Shown: positions 52,382-61,953, counted from the first letter of the stretch. The stretch: 64,000 nucleotides of DNA from Candidatus Heimdallarchaeota archaeon (GCA_026702845.1 JADCLS010000013.1:62001-126000); one strand, 5' to 3'. Notes: a model not told the origin generated them from the letters alone. Made by a program: numbers and translations.

Positions 52382-54751
52382 ATGTCTGCAGGCAACAAAA
52401 TTCTCGGAACAATACTACGATCAGTGTTTAAAATCATGGACAAGAGTAGATTACCAAAAATTGAAGGGGAGCTCACACTCCCCGGATTATTAGATAAGGT
52501 GACCGTCACTAGGGATAGAGATGGTGTACCACATATACGAGCTAAATCTAATCATGATCTCTTCTTCACACAGGGTTTTATTCATGCCCAAGAGCGATTG
52601 TACCAGATGGAAATGAACAGACGAACTGCAAGTGGTAGATTATCTGAAATTTTTGGATCAATGGCACTAGATACTGACAGGACTGCCAGAACATTTGGAT
52701 GGAGAAGGATTGGAATCGAGGATTGGAACAATGCAGAGGAACCGATAAAAGAGGCAGTAAATGCCTATGTGGCAGGAATTAATGCACATTTAAATAGTTT
52801 GGACACGAAATCCCCTCTAGAATTCTTTCTCATAAAACATAAACCCGAATTATGGGATCATGAGGATGTTATGGCCCTTTCTCGTTTGATGATTTGGAAA
52901 TTATCACATGCATGGTATGGAGAGCTAATCAGGGCATCAATCATTGATGCAGTTGGGCCTGAGCATGCTAAAGAACTTGAAATTGAATATCCTGAGGATA
53001 ATCCCAACACCTTACCTGATGATATTGAATTCAATATTTATCTCGATGAGACATTGAAAAAGATTAAAGGTCCCTGGATAAAGCAATCCTTAGGATCCAA
53101 TACATGGGTGATATCTAAGGAGCGTTCTGCTACTGGAACACCCATTCTATCCAATGATATGCATCTTCCGATGCAGCTCCCCTCCCTCTGGTTTCTTAAC
53201 CACCTTAAAAGTGATGAAATCAATGTCACTGGTGTATCTATTCCAGGTTTACCCCTTGTTCTTGTGGGACATAATGAGCATATGAGCTGGGGAATGACAT
53301 TGGCATTTACTGATGCTGAAGATCTCTATATCGAGAAAATATCCAAAGATAATCCATTACAATACCATTTTAAAACAGAATTACGAGATCTAAAAGTGGT
53401 TGAAGAGCAAATAAACATAAAAGATGAGATCCCACATGTGGAAAAGGTGAAGTTCACCCACCATGGTCCAATCATCTCTGATGTTGTGGGATTGGCAGAG
53501 AATCAACGTATATCTGTTTGTTCGAAATCATTGGAATCAAATCAAGCAATATATGGATGGTATAAACTTAATATTGCAAAGGATTGGAATGATTTTGTTG
53601 ACGCCATTCAACTGATAGAAGCACCACAATTGAATGTGAGTTATGCGGATAAGGAGAACATCGGATATTATACCTCAGGTAGAATCCCCAAAAGAGCAAA
53701 AGGACATACCGGAATGATACCTGTAGAGGGATGGACAGGAAATTTCGAATGGGGAGATATGATACCGTTTGAAGAGATGCCTCATGCACTGAATCCTGAG
53801 AAAGGAATTATTGTTTCCTGTAATAATAAGATTGTTAGTGATGACTATCCTCATTATCTAGGATCAGTATGGATGAATGGCTACCGAGCAAAGAGAATTG
53901 AGGATTATTTCGACACTCTTGATAAAATATCAATTGAAGATTGTAAGAAAATAATGTTAGATTACTATAGTATCCCAGGATTGCAATTTATTGAGCATTA
54001 TAAGGATGTAAAACTCAATGATCATGATCCTAGGGTTAATCATGCTTTGGAGATAATGAAAAATTGGGATGGTAATCTCACAGCAGATAGTGTTGGAGGA
54101 TGTTTATACTCAGTAGTCAAGTATATGATGGTTAGGCATATATTTGAACCTAATCTTGGCAAGGAATTAACTGACACAGTTATGGGTACTGGTTTCCATC
54201 CCCTGCTCTTAGATTCACATGAATTTTATGGACATGATACGGTGACTATTCTACGTATGCTTGAAAATGCTGAGAATTCGTGGTGGGTAAATCATGCTGG
54301 TGGAAAAGATAAACTACTCAGGGATAGTTTCAATCGGGCATATGAGTGGTTACGAAAAAATATGGGTCTAAATCCAGATAAATGGACCTGGGGGAAAATT
54401 CACAGTATAGAGTTTCCACATAGTATGTCAATCCAACCACCAATGGATGTTGTTTTCAACAAAGGCCCATTTCCTATTGGTGGAGATACAGATACTGCCT
54501 GTCAGATGGCTTATTTCCCGGAGCAACCTTTCATGGCTAAATCATGGGTGCCATCAATAAGACAAATAGCTGATATGGGCGATGTTGCCAATTCTCAATA
54601 TATGTATGCACCAGGTCAGTCAGGACAGCTGTCCAGTAAACATTATGCGGATCTAATTAAAAAATGGATTATAGGCGAATTTAATACATTGTACTGGACT
54701 AGAGGACAAATAGAAAAAGAAGCAGAGGGAACTTTGAACCTTAATCCTTAG
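52382..54751 (+). CDS. penicillin-acylase-family Ntn hydrolase (S45)
   Basis: A 789-residue N-terminal-nucleophile amidase of the penicillin/cephalosporin/acyl-homoserine-lactone acylase family (S45). After a short N-terminal region come VTVTRDRDGVPHIRA and QGFIHAQERLYQMEMNRR, typical of the alpha chain. GSNTWVIS places the nucleophile Ser at residue 239, where the precursor would cleave itself into alpha and beta chains. NDMHLPMQLPSLWF, VLVGHNEHMSWGMTLAFTDAEDLYI and YYTSGRIPKRA are beta-chain blocks. Unlike bacterial periplasmic members it has no signal peptide, so it acts in the cytosol or is exported another way. The substrate is some N-acyl compound. Confidence 0.92.
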   Translation: MSAGNKILGTILRSVFKIMDKSRLPKIEGELTLPGLLDKVTVTRDRDGVPHIRAKSNHDLFFTQGFIHAQERLYQMEMNRRTASGRLSEIFGSMALDTDRTARTFGWRRIGIEDWNNAEEPIKEAVNAYVAGINAHLNSLDTKSPLEFFLIKHKPELWDHEDVMALSRLMIWKLSHAWYGELIRASIIDAVGPEHAKELEIEYPEDNPNTLPDDIEFNIYLDETLKKIKGPWIKQSLGSNTWVISKERSATGTPILSNDMHLPMQLPSLWFLNHLKSDEINVTGVSIPGLPLVLVGHNEHMSWGMTLAFTDAEDLYIEKISKDNPLQYHFKTELRDLKVVEEQINIKDEIPHVEKVKFTHHGPIISDVVGLAENQRISVCSKSLESNQAIYGWYKLNIAKDWNDFVDAIQLIEAPQLNVSYADKENIGYYTSGRIPKRAKGHTGMIPVEGWTGNFEWGDMIPFEEMPHALNPEKGIIVSCNNKIVSDDYPHYLGSVWMNGYRAKRIEDYFDTLDKISIEDCKKIMLDYYSIPGLQFIEHYKDVKLNDHDPRVNHALEIMKNWDGNLTADSVGGCLYSVVKYMMVRHIFEPNLGKELTDTVMGTGFHPLLLDSHEFYGHDTVTILRMLENAENSWWVNHAGGKDKLLRDSFNRAYEWLRKNMGLNPDKWTWGKIHSIEFPHSMSIQPPMDVVFNKGPFPIGGDTDTACQMAYFPEQPFMAKSWVPSIRQIADMGDVANSQYMYAPGQSGQLSSKHYADLIKKWIIGEFNTLYWTRGQIEKEAEGTLNLNP

Positions 54752-54761
54752 AGGAATTAAC

Positions 54762-55448
54762 CTGCTAGATACCTATATTGTTCTGGAACAGATATATACA
54801 CTAGATCAGATCATTTGGATCCAAGGTGAATCATATAACTATCATTCTGATATTCCATCATCTTTAGTTGATAGTCATTGGAAGAATAAAAAAGATAGAT
54901 ATCCCTTCATTTACAATGGAAGCAACATCTATTGCACACATTTTATGGCTGATGAATTACTTACTTTATACATTGGAAATATTTGGTTTAAGGATATCAT
55001 ATACTTGCAGGATCATAACATTACTGCCAGGGGAGGTAACCTCGGATTTAAGCTGATTTTACATGATGGGGAAAAATTCCTTGTTGGAAGAAGGAGCAGG
55101 GAAAGAGAGTATTTGCAAGGGATGCATTCACTCTTGGGTGGAATGATCGAGGAAGAGAACAAAGAAGACTTGAAGGGGGCGATTCAGAAGGAATTAACAG
55201 AAGAATACCTGGAACCATTGAAAATTGACCTGATGTATCTTGTCGCGATAATGCGAGAATCAATATATTTTGGTTATAATCTAATTTTCTATGCCAAGGT
55301 AAGTAGAAATACCTCATTAGATATAATTTCCGCTAATGATGAATGGGAAAATCAAGAATTACACTGGATGACTATACAGAGTATACAGAAGCTAGTTGAC
55401 CGGCATCATGACCTTGAATATCTCCTTTATTGGATGGAGAAACAATAA
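54762..55448 (+). CDS. Nudix-like hydrolase with unclear start
   Basis: About 228 residues. The Nudix-type box is LLGGMIEEENKEDLKGAIQK then ELTEEY, with Lys in place of the usual Arg before the catalytic Glu and three extra residues in the spacing, so activity may be altered. The first ATG is at 54945, but the frame stays open 61 codons upstream and that sequence (SHWKN, YNGSNIY, LTLYIGNIWFKDII) looks like the W-x-N-x-x-x-x-x-NG ... L-x-L-x-x-G-x-x-Y-x-D pattern of NUDT22-like Nudix proteins. No ATG, GTG or TTG exists in the extension. CTG at 54762, 7 bases after GAGG, is the best candidate. The acylase gene ends 10 bases upstream. Confidence 0.7.
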   Translation: MLDTYIVLEQIYTLDQIIWIQGESYNYHSDIPSSLVDSHWKNKKDRYPFIYNGSNIYCTHFMADELLTLYIGNIWFKDIIYLQDHNITARGGNLGFKLILHDGEKFLVGRRSREREYLQGMHSLLGGMIEEENKEDLKGAIQKELTEEYLEPLKIDLMYLVAIMRESIYFGYNLIFYAKVSRNTSLDIISANDEWENQELHWMTIQSIQKLVDRHHDLEYLLYWMEKQ

Positions 55449-55450
55449 TT

Positions 55451-55852
55451 CTAGTGTAAATTCTTGATCTTCTGTTTCTCCACAACATCTACATACTGGA
55501 TCTGATGCATATTCAGGTTGCCAGGTTTATTTCTAGGGAAGATACCACCTAAAAGGAATTTCTGATATGTTTCCCGAATAGTTATACTACCATCATCGTG
55601 ATATACATCTATTCCAGCATGAAGAATATTCTTGAAGCATGAGCTGCATATATCCTCTGTGATGATAGTTCCAACACCAAGATCTTTGAGATCCATAGCA
55701 ATGCTCTTATCAAAGTCAAATTCGTTCTTGATTGTAGAAAGTGAACCATCACAAGTATCTACCATAATAAAACTCTTGGCATTTCCAAATATTTTGGATG
55801 GTTGAGAATTCAGATCAGATTCAACATCTATTGAAGGGATTAATAATTTCAT
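55451..55852 (-). CDS. NifX-like (dinitrogenase FeMo-cofactor family) protein, copy 1
   Basis: A 133-residue member of the NifX/NifB-C-terminal/dinitrogenase Fe-Mo cofactor family. MKLLIPSIDVESDLNSQPSK then IFGNAKSF is the family start (I-P-x-x-x-x-S-x-x-S-x-x-F-G-x-A). LKDLGVGTIITEDICSSCFK followed by GIDVYHDDG and FLLGGI matches the cofactor-binding domain, with Cys-x-x-Cys where many relatives have other residues. The family binds or carries Fe-Mo cofactor or other metal clusters; no nitrogenase gene is in the window. It is the second gene of a pair with 55864-56265 (11-base gap). Confidence 0.85.
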   Translation of the reverse strand: MKLLIPSIDVESDLNSQPSKIFGNAKSFIMVDTCDGSLSTIKNEFDFDKSIAMDLKDLGVGTIITEDICSSCFKNILHAGIDVYHDDGSITIRETYQKFLLGGIFPRNKPGNLNMHQIQYVDVVEKQKIKNLH

Positions 55853-55863
55853 CTTCTTCTCTC

Positions 55864-56265
55864 CTAGATAGCCTGTTTGATCTGGTATTTTTCCAGCTGA
55901 GCAGTAGTCATAGTATGCATAACCAGGGATCCTGGCTCATTCATTGGCCAGATACCACCGATCAGGTATTTTTGATGAACTTCCCTGATGGTGATTGAAC
56001 CATCATCATTCCAGATATCAATACCTTCTGCTATTAAATTGGCATAACAGGTCTGACATATTTTCTCAGTGATAATTACCGAAACACCAAGATCCTTTAA
56101 TTCCCTAGCGATATCTTTCTCATCGACATCATACAAAGAATTCTCAATAGAGGTGAGATTCATTTCTTCATCAATTAGAATATATGATCTAGCAGATCCA
56201 AATACTCTAGAGGGGCTGGTGTTCATGTTGCTGTTCATTTCATTGGCAGGAATTAAGATTTTCAC
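55864..56265 (-). CDS. NifX-like protein, copy 2
   Basis: A 133-residue paralog of copy 1 with the same domain: MKILIPANEMNSNMNTSPSR, VFGSARSYILID, LKDLGVSVIITEKICQTCYA, GIDIWNDDG and YLIGGIWPMNEPGSLVMHTM. The Cys-x-x-Cys after the I-T-E-x-I is conserved. It is the first gene of the pair and starts 96 bases downstream of a promoter element shared with the other pair. A role in metal-cluster handling is the family expectation; partner and cofactor are unknown. Confidence 0.85.
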   Translation of the reverse strand: MKILIPANEMNSNMNTSPSRVFGSARSYILIDEEMNLTSIENSLYDVDEKDIARELKDLGVSVIITEKICQTCYANLIAEGIDIWNDDGSITIREVHQKYLIGGIWPMNEPGSLVMHTMTTAQLEKYQIKQAI

Positions 56266-56360
56266 GATTTATTCATCTCCAAATTTTTCCAAAGTTATGA
56301 GCAGTTTTTCCCTGAGGGGTGAGCTCATACTTGTCTATATAATCATATATCGATGCAACT

Positions 56361-56395
56361 TATAAAGTATAGGTAAGTAACAGTGTGTTAACAAC
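56361..56395 (-). promoter_or_regulatory. duplicated promoter/operator of NifX-like pair 1
   Basis: On the minus strand the element reads GTTGTTAACACAC-TGTTACTTACCTA-TACTTTATA. It matches, with four or five differences, the element at 57540-57574. It contains a TGTTAACA palindrome followed by an A-C-C-T-A-T-A BRE/TATA-like box. It lies 96-130 bases upstream of the 56265 start. Confidence 0.65.
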
Positions 56396-56624
56396 TATTA
56401 GTTATTAGAAACTAGTCAATAATCCATATACCACATTCATAAATGTGCATAAAAATAAAAAAATGAAATATAAGCACGTATATCACACAAAATAAATCAA
56501 AATATTATGGATTTCACCATATTATTAAATCAAAATAAAAAACAAAATGATTAAAACATCAAAATCAAATTTCAATATTATACACTTTCAGCGACTAAAA
56601 AAACTAGTTGTGAATATACAAAAA
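56396..56624. other. AT-rich spacer between the NifX-like pairs
   Basis: About 230 bases of very AT-rich DNA lie between the end of pair 2 (56625) and the promoter of pair 1. Nothing coding is seen. Short A-runs and T-runs could end the pair 2 transcript. Confidence 0.4.
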
Positions 56625-57032
56625 TTATTGGAATCGTTCCAGCTGTTTATCCTTTCTTTCCTTCGTTTCCAGATGATTCTGACATATACAATGGCTTGAT
56701 TCTGTTTTTATATTCAATGCACCTTCAATATATCTTTGATAAGACTCACGTATGGTGAGAGAGTGTTTATCCTCATAGAATGTAAAATAATCCTTGAATA
56801 TTTCAAAACAGGGATTACAAATGGTGTCAATAACAATTGTTTTTACTTCTAAATTCATCATATCTTCAAGGAACTCACATTTTTTCGTATCAAAATAAAC
56901 ATTCTCCAGTACTCTAAAATCCAAATCATCAGAATCTAGGATAAGAAAACTTTTAGACAGACTAAATAGCCTATTAGGTGGAGAATTGAGATTGGCCTTT
57001 AAATCATGAGAAGCAAATAGAATTTTACTCAT
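56625..57032 (-). CDS. NifX-like protein, copy 3 (most divergent)
   Basis: A 135-residue paralog: MSKILFASHDLKANLNSPPN then RLFSLSKSFLILD, MNLEVKTIVIDTICNPCFEI, FYEDKHSLTIRESYQRYIEG. The Cys-x-x-Cys is kept, but the glycine of F-G-x-A is Ser and the catalytic-looking ILIP start is ILFA, so it is the most divergent of the four. The tail is rich in Lys and Arg. It is the second gene of pair 2, 19 bases after copy 4. Confidence 0.8.
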   Translation of the reverse strand: MSKILFASHDLKANLNSPPNRLFSLSKSFLILDSDDLDFRVLENVYFDTKKCEFLEDMMNLEVKTIVIDTICNPCFEIFKDYFTFYEDKHSLTIRESYQRYIEGALNIKTESSHCICQNHLETKERKDKQLERFQ

Positions 57033-57051
57033 TACAATCCACCCTATAAAG

Positions 57052-57447
57052 CTATACTGTAATTCTGCTCCGTCTTCTTATCAAATGACGATCTGGTTGA
57101 TGCATAGTCATGGAACCAGGATTTAACATAAGGTTAAATCCACCAAGTAAAAATTTTTGATATGTTTCCCTAATAGTAAAACTGCCATCATCCTCCCAAA
57201 TATCAATATTAGAGGAGCTGATATTTTTGAAACATGCAACACAAATTGCCTCTGTAATAATATTATCAATTTCTAGTGTATGCAATTCCGCTACAATTTT
57301 GTTATCAAAGTCAAAGGTGTTCTCAATACTTGCAAAGCTATCTTCATCAGTATCATAAATAAGAAATGATTTGGCATTACCAAATATCTTGGCTGGTTGA
57401 GAATTTAGATTTGAGTCTTCTTCAATTGATGGTATAAGTATTTTCAT
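57052..57447 (-). CDS. NifX-like protein, copy 4
   Basis: A 131-residue paralog of the same family: MKILIPSIEEDSNLNSQPAK, IFGNAKSFLIYD, LEIDNIITEAICVACFKNIS, NIDIWEDDG and FLLGGFNLMLNPGSMTMHQ. It is closest to copy 1 in the first 35 residues. It leads pair 2, starting 93 bases downstream of the second copy of the shared promoter element. Four paralogs in a row with two copies of one promoter indicate a duplication of a whole promoter-plus-two-genes unit. Confidence 0.85.
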   Translation of the reverse strand: MKILIPSIEEDSNLNSQPAKIFGNAKSFLIYDTDEDSFASIENTFDFDNKIVAELHTLEIDNIITEAICVACFKNISSSNIDIWEDDGSFTIRETYQKFLLGGFNLMLNPGSMTMHQPDRHLIRRRSRITV

Positions 57448-57539
57448 AAATTTATAACTCCTTTAATTGAATTAACTGAGCGCTTCGCAAATCAAGAAGG
57501 CTCAATTTGCGTTCTATAATTACAACCCAAAAACAAGGA

Positions 57540-57574
57540 TATAAATTATAGGTAATCAACACTGTGTTAACAAC
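57540..57574 (-). promoter_or_regulatory. duplicated promoter/operator of NifX-like pair 2
   Basis: On the minus strand the element reads GTTGTTAACACAG-TGTTGATTACCTA-TAATTTATA, matching the copy at 56361-56395. The conserved core TGTTAACA is palindromic, and ACCTATAATTTATA is a good BRE plus TATA box. The element lies 93-127 bases before the 57447 start, so the mRNA probably has a leader of about 65-70 bases. Confidence 0.65.
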
Positions 57575-57697
57575 AGATAGTTAGTATAAATTAGGCAATA
57601 ATTCAACCATGAAAAGATAACAGAAGGAAATATAACAGAAAATTGATAGATTCTATAGATTTTTCTATGAGAGGTATAATTTATAGACATTTTTCGA

Positions 57698-59062
57698 TTA
57701 TGCACAAAATTCATCAATGAGGGCCACTGTCGAACAAACCCCTGATAAAAAGTATGGGATATCCAGATTCTCATTTGGTGCATGATTTCTACTATCTGGG
57801 TGAGATAAAGGTACAAGAATAACTGGTACATGAAGATAATGTGAAAAAAGAGCGATAGGAAGTGAACCTCCAAGTCGAGGCACAATGATAGGTGTGCTTG
57901 CAAAGCCTCGATTGACTGCTTTGATCACCTTATCAATAACAGGAGAATTGATGGATGTCTCATTTGCCTCCATTGCATGACCAAAATCTACCCTAACTGA
58001 ATCATATATACCCATCTCAATTGCCTTTGAATTAATATGCTGGTGTAGCAATGACTTGATTCTATTAGAATTCATCTTGTACACCAAACGACAATCAATA
58101 CTAGCCACAGCCTCTGAAGGGATAATTGTTCGCCTTTCTTCACCCACTACTCCAGACATAATTCCATTAATATTTAATGTGGGATATGATTGCGATTGTA
58201 GAATATTATTTAATCCTGGCTGGTTTGGAGCTTTTGTTAGACCATACTCTTGGATTATATGCTCAAATATCCCAATCAATTGCTCCTGTGCGATTTTTTC
58301 CCGATCTGATGGTGGATGAACATTGTCATAGAATCCTTTTACCATCACCCTCCCATCTGACCCAACCAATGAATGTAGTAAATGGATAAGGTCTAAAGTT
58401 GCTGAACGAGCCAATCCACCAAAATTTCCAGAATGCAAATCTGATTGATTATGCTTCACTGTGATCTGAAAATCCAGTATTCCTCGAACTGCACCTACTA
58501 TGGAGGGGGCATCTGTGCTTAATGATGGTCCATCTGAAACATACACAAAATCACAGTTAAGCATCTCATGGTGCTCCTCCATAAATGGACCTAGTGTGGG
58601 ACTTCCAAGCTCTTCATCACCATCTAGAATCATCTTAATATTGATTCTCGATAAAATATGGGGATACTTACTCTGTAAAAATTTGATTGCTAGGAGATGC
58701 GCAAAATGTTGACCTTTATTATCAGCAGTTCCTCTCCCATATAACTTATTTCCATCGAATTTAGGCTCAAAAGGGGGAGAATCCCATAAATCCATATTAC
58801 CTTCAGGTTGTACATCATAATGACCGTAAAATAGAATGGTTGGAAACTGTTCTCCAACAAGCATTTGACCATAGATTAAATCATTTCCTTTCGTTGTGAA
58901 TCTCTGTACATCAAATCCACAATTTCTCATTATAGATACTAGATGATCTGCACATCTTGCCACCTCAGATCTGTATGTACTCCTACTGGGCAATTTTAAA
59001 TACTCGATCAATTCCTCTCTCCAATTGATGGCTTCCAACCATGATAAGATCTCATTACGCAT
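57698..59062 (-). CDS. M20-family metallopeptidase (dipeptidase/deacylase type)
   Basis: A 454-residue di-zinc M20 peptidase of the ArgE/DapE/carnosinase-like group. ILFYGHYDVQP carries the first His/Asp metal ligands, LYGRGTADNKGQHFAHLLA the bridging Asp, ILDGDEELGSPTLGPFMEEH the catalytic Glu pair, FVYVSDGPSLS the next Asp and SRNHAPNENLDI the last His. A dimerisation lid occupies about 195-330 (with QITVKHNQSDLHSGNFGG). No signal peptide is seen. Substrates could be short peptides or acyl amino acids; it is unrelated at close range to the M20D amidohydrolase at 44478-45668. Confidence 0.93.
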   Translation of the reverse strand: MRNEILSWLEAINWREELIEYLKLPSRSTYRSEVARCADHLVSIMRNCGFDVQRFTTKGNDLIYGQMLVGEQFPTILFYGHYDVQPEGNMDLWDSPPFEPKFDGNKLYGRGTADNKGQHFAHLLAIKFLQSKYPHILSRINIKMILDGDEELGSPTLGPFMEEHHEMLNCDFVYVSDGPSLSTDAPSIVGAVRGILDFQITVKHNQSDLHSGNFGGLARSATLDLIHLLHSLVGSDGRVMVKGFYDNVHPPSDREKIAQEQLIGIFEHIIQEYGLTKAPNQPGLNNILQSQSYPTLNINGIMSGVVGEERRTIIPSEAVASIDCRLVYKMNSNRIKSLLHQHINSKAIEMGIYDSVRVDFGHAMEANETSINSPVIDKVIKAVNRGFASTPIIVPRLGGSLPIALFSHYLHVPVILVPLSHPDSRNHAPNENLDIPYFLSGVCSTVALIDEFCA

Positions 59063-59123
59063 ATTATCAATGCAATAGTGAAAGATTTTATTATTACTCC
59101 AGCTAAGTGATTAGTTGAGTAGT

Positions 59124-61580
59124 TTATAGAATAAATCGATCAACCATTTCTTTTGAAGATTCTGCCTGAGATGCCAGTTCCTGAGCTGCTGATGACAACT
59201 CTTCTATCGTTGCAGTCATCTCCTCAGCCGCTGCTGCTACCTCTTCAGCACTGGCAGCAGTCTCCTCAGATACAGACACTACATTAACCATAGTATTGGA
59301 TATTCGGGAGAAGGAATTCTGTAACGTCTCTCTGATCTCCTCTGCCACCAATGCAATCCTCTCTGAGGCAAGTTTGGATTGGTCGGATAATTTACGCACA
59401 TTATCAGCCACTACATTGAATCCTCTACCATAATCACCAGCCCTAGATGCCTCAATACCAGCATTGAGTGCTAAAATATTAGTTTGCAGTGAGATTGATG
59501 CTACCTCCTGAGTATTCATCTGGATCTTTTTAACAATATCATCCACAATATTCTGGAGCTCACCTATATTCTCATTTACCTCTGCAATTAACTCTGTCTG
59601 TGTGGTTGCACCATCAGACATTGCTTGCGATGTTGAAGCCACTTCCTCAGATGAAGCATTGATTTCCTCTGAACCTGAAACTATATCCTCTGAAGATACT
59701 GCTAGGATACTCACGCTTTTCTTTGTCTCTCCAATTATTTGTCTAAGGCTATCAAGGAATGACTCATAAGCAGAACCAAGTGTGCCTGGTTCATCCAATC
59801 TTTTGGTGAGTTCTTTTAGCTTCATCGTTTCATTCTCATCAAGAGTTAAATCACCTGTTTTTCCCTTATTCATTATATTGGAGATGAATTGAATGGGGTT
59901 TGCCACAGCATTAGAAATTAATATGGCGATACCAAGACCCACAACTGCAGCTATTATCGTAATAACTATTATCATAGTAATGGCACTATTTACGGTATCA
60001 GCAGCATCTGACTCTGCTAACCCAATTGATTCAGCACTGATAAGCTCTAATGAAGTTATCATACTAGGGAAGATAGAATGGACCACATCCATGTCCTCAT
60101 TAAGCAAATCCATTACATCGAATATGCCTGAATTTTCACCAGATACTGCCACCACAAAAGAATTTACTACATAATTTTTGAATAATGTATAGTTGGATGC
60201 CCAGATACTATTGGTCTCTAATCTAACTATATGATCTAGAAATGTTGCAAGTTCACTAGAAAATTTTGCTCGGGTACTTGTAGCATCTCCAATTCCGTCA
60301 ATATAGTGATGCATCAAATGAATCATACGTTCAAATCTAAACTCAACTTCCTGCAAATCATGTACATTTGTGTTTTCCTCACTATCAGCTAGAGTTACAA
60401 CATCTGAATGTATAGAGGTATAGTTACCATGAATATCTTCTGAAATTGCATAAGCATTCTCAAGAATATCAAACAATCCTGTATCAATGGTGGATAGGGC
60501 GTTTCTGAAGTCAAGATATTCAGTTTTAAAAGTGGAATAATCCAAACCACTATTTGCTTCTAAGTAAGTCATATTGTTGTCAAACTGATTAGATGCGACG
60601 TTAAACGCAGCCTCTGTCCCATCTGTATTCTGTTCGAGAAAATGATGCATTAAATGAATCTGTCTCTCAAACAAATATTTGAGATTCAATGCCTCATCAA
60701 CATATCCATTTCCAGCTGAGATTTCATCCTCAATAAGGGTATCAATCTGGGATATAAGATCAGGATAGTTATCATGAATAGTATCTGATATGGCAAAAGC
60801 TTGATCTAAAAGATCAAACATACCTGTATCATTATCAAGAATTGAGGGTATGAAAATATCAGATACATAATCATCAAAAGTGACCCATTGTGTGGAGTAT
60901 TTACTATTAGTGATCATATATACTATGTGTTCACTATATTCAATAAGTTCATCATCCAATAATGCTCTGGTGGTCCCATTGTCCACTCCGGTCCTATCTA
61001 AATAGTGATGGGTTAAATGAATAAACCTTTCAAAATGAAATTTGAGTTCCACCGCATTATCTGCAGTATTTTGAGGTTCACTATCAATTAATTCTTCAAG
61101 AACTGCTGTTTGAATCAAATATTGCTGGTGAATAAGGTTTGATGTAGCTGTGATCTTATCATAAGCATCAAAAATTCCACTCCCAGTACTTGTTACAAGT
61201 GTATTTATCTGACCGATAATTTCTAATGCATCGTCAACATCATTACTGAATTGAGGAAGTTCAATCTTCAATGAATTCAATCCAGAGACGACTGATTCAT
61301 GATAATCATTGAATTTAGTCTCTGTGGTTCCGTCATCCACTCCCTCTCCCTCAACATAATGGTGAATCATATGAATCATATAATCTGCTTCATATATCAG
61401 ATGATCAGCATCAACACTAATATGTGCAATTTCAGTTAGATTATCTATCTCAGTATGCATGGCATTCATCTGGCTGTAGCTTATTACACCAGCAACAATA
61501 CTGAGCAATATTATTATTCCCATCCCAATGAATAATTTCCTGCGAATATTCAAGTTGCTCCAAGATAAGTATGTACTCAT
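59124..61580 (-). CDS. chemoreceptor-like membrane protein with four His-rich sensor repeats
   Basis: An 818-residue protein. Residues 15-37 are the first membrane helix, 38-540 the external region, about 540-565 a second membrane helix, then the signalling coil with the MCP hairpin tip [19 protein letters not shown] near 710. The external part has four repeats of about 115 residues, each centred on F-x-x-x-I-H-x-x-H-H (residues 73, 190, 310 and 421, with YFERxIHLxHHYL-type sequence). No HAMP domain is evident. I start at ATG 61580; the frame runs up to 61622 but a TATA-like CTTATATTC at about 61611-61619 lies just upstream. No che genes are adjacent. Confidence 0.87.
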   Translation of the reverse strand: MSTYLSWSNLNIRRKLFIGMGIIILLSIVAGVISYSQMNAMHTEIDNLTEIAHISVDADHLIYEADYMIHMIHHYVEGEGVDDGTTETKFNDYHESVVSGLNSLKIELPQFSNDVDDALEIIGQINTLVTSTGSGIFDAYDKITATSNLIHQQYLIQTAVLEELIDSEPQNTADNAVELKFHFERFIHLTHHYLDRTGVDNGTTRALLDDELIEYSEHIVYMITNSKYSTQWVTFDDYVSDIFIPSILDNDTGMFDLLDQAFAISDTIHDNYPDLISQIDTLIEDEISAGNGYVDEALNLKYLFERQIHLMHHFLEQNTDGTEAAFNVASNQFDNNMTYLEANSGLDYSTFKTEYLDFRNALSTIDTGLFDILENAYAISEDIHGNYTSIHSDVVTLADSEENTNVHDLQEVEFRFERMIHLMHHYIDGIGDATSTRAKFSSELATFLDHIVRLETNSIWASNYTLFKNYVVNSFVVAVSGENSGIFDVMDLLNEDMDVVHSIFPSMITSLELISAESIGLAESDAADTVNSAITMIIVITIIAAVVGLGIAILISNAVANPIQFISNIMNKGKTGDLTLDENETMKLKELTKRLDEPGTLGSAYESFLDSLRQIIGETKKSVSILAVSSEDIVSGSEEINASSEEVASTSQAMSDGATTQTELIAEVNENIGELQNIVDDIVKKIQMNTQEVASISLQTNILALNAGIEASRAGDYGRGFNVVADNVRKLSDQSKLASERIALVAEEIRETLQNSFSRISNTMVNVVSVSEETAASAEEVAAAAEEMTATIEELSSAAQELASQAESSKEMVDRFIL

Positions 61581-61953
61581 TTTTATCAAGCAAAGGGTAA
61601 CTAATGAATAGAATATAAGCATATCGAGATTTCACAATAGTTCGATTGTGCGAACCTTTGTAAATCTCAAATTAATTTATATAATAAATAAAAAGTACAA
61701 AAAATATGTAGAAATTCTAAATTATTTACGTATCCTCACATATAAATTGAATTTTATCAAGAAATTGTAATTCGTGTATTTGAAATAAAAGTAAGTTTAT
61801 ATTTTGAACGATTTTTATTTTTGAATTATTCTTCGTCATCAGGATTGGCAATCTTATCATCTTCCCTTCCAAACCATTTATTTCATCAATTATGGTTTGA
61901 AAGTAGTATAAAAAATATCCATAGAATAGTGATTAGATCCTACATAAATATTA
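61581..61953. other. AT-rich intergenic region
   Basis: About 370 bases between the 129-residue gene and the receptor start, holding the receptor's TATA-like box near 61615. On the minus strand a short frame around 61825-61877 reads like a C-terminal tail (NKWFGREDDKIANPDDEE) ending in TAA, but it has no start codon and is preceded by a stop; it may be chance or a gene remnant. Confidence 0.45.

Noticed and set aside
54868..55056. 62-residue plus-strand frame overlapping the Nudix-like gene
   Set aside because: It is in another frame and has no motif, and it overlaps sequence that reads well in the Nudix frame.
61581..61622. N-terminal extension of the chemoreceptor-like protein to 61622
   Set aside because: A TATA-like box lies at about 61611-61619, inside that extension, so the transcript most likely begins after it. 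ATG 61580 then gives a normal short cytosolic start and membrane helix.
61825..61877. Short minus-strand frame reading NKWFGREDDKIANPDDEE
   Set aside because: No start codon exists and a stop lies just upstream. It could be a gene remnant but cannot be supported as a gene.
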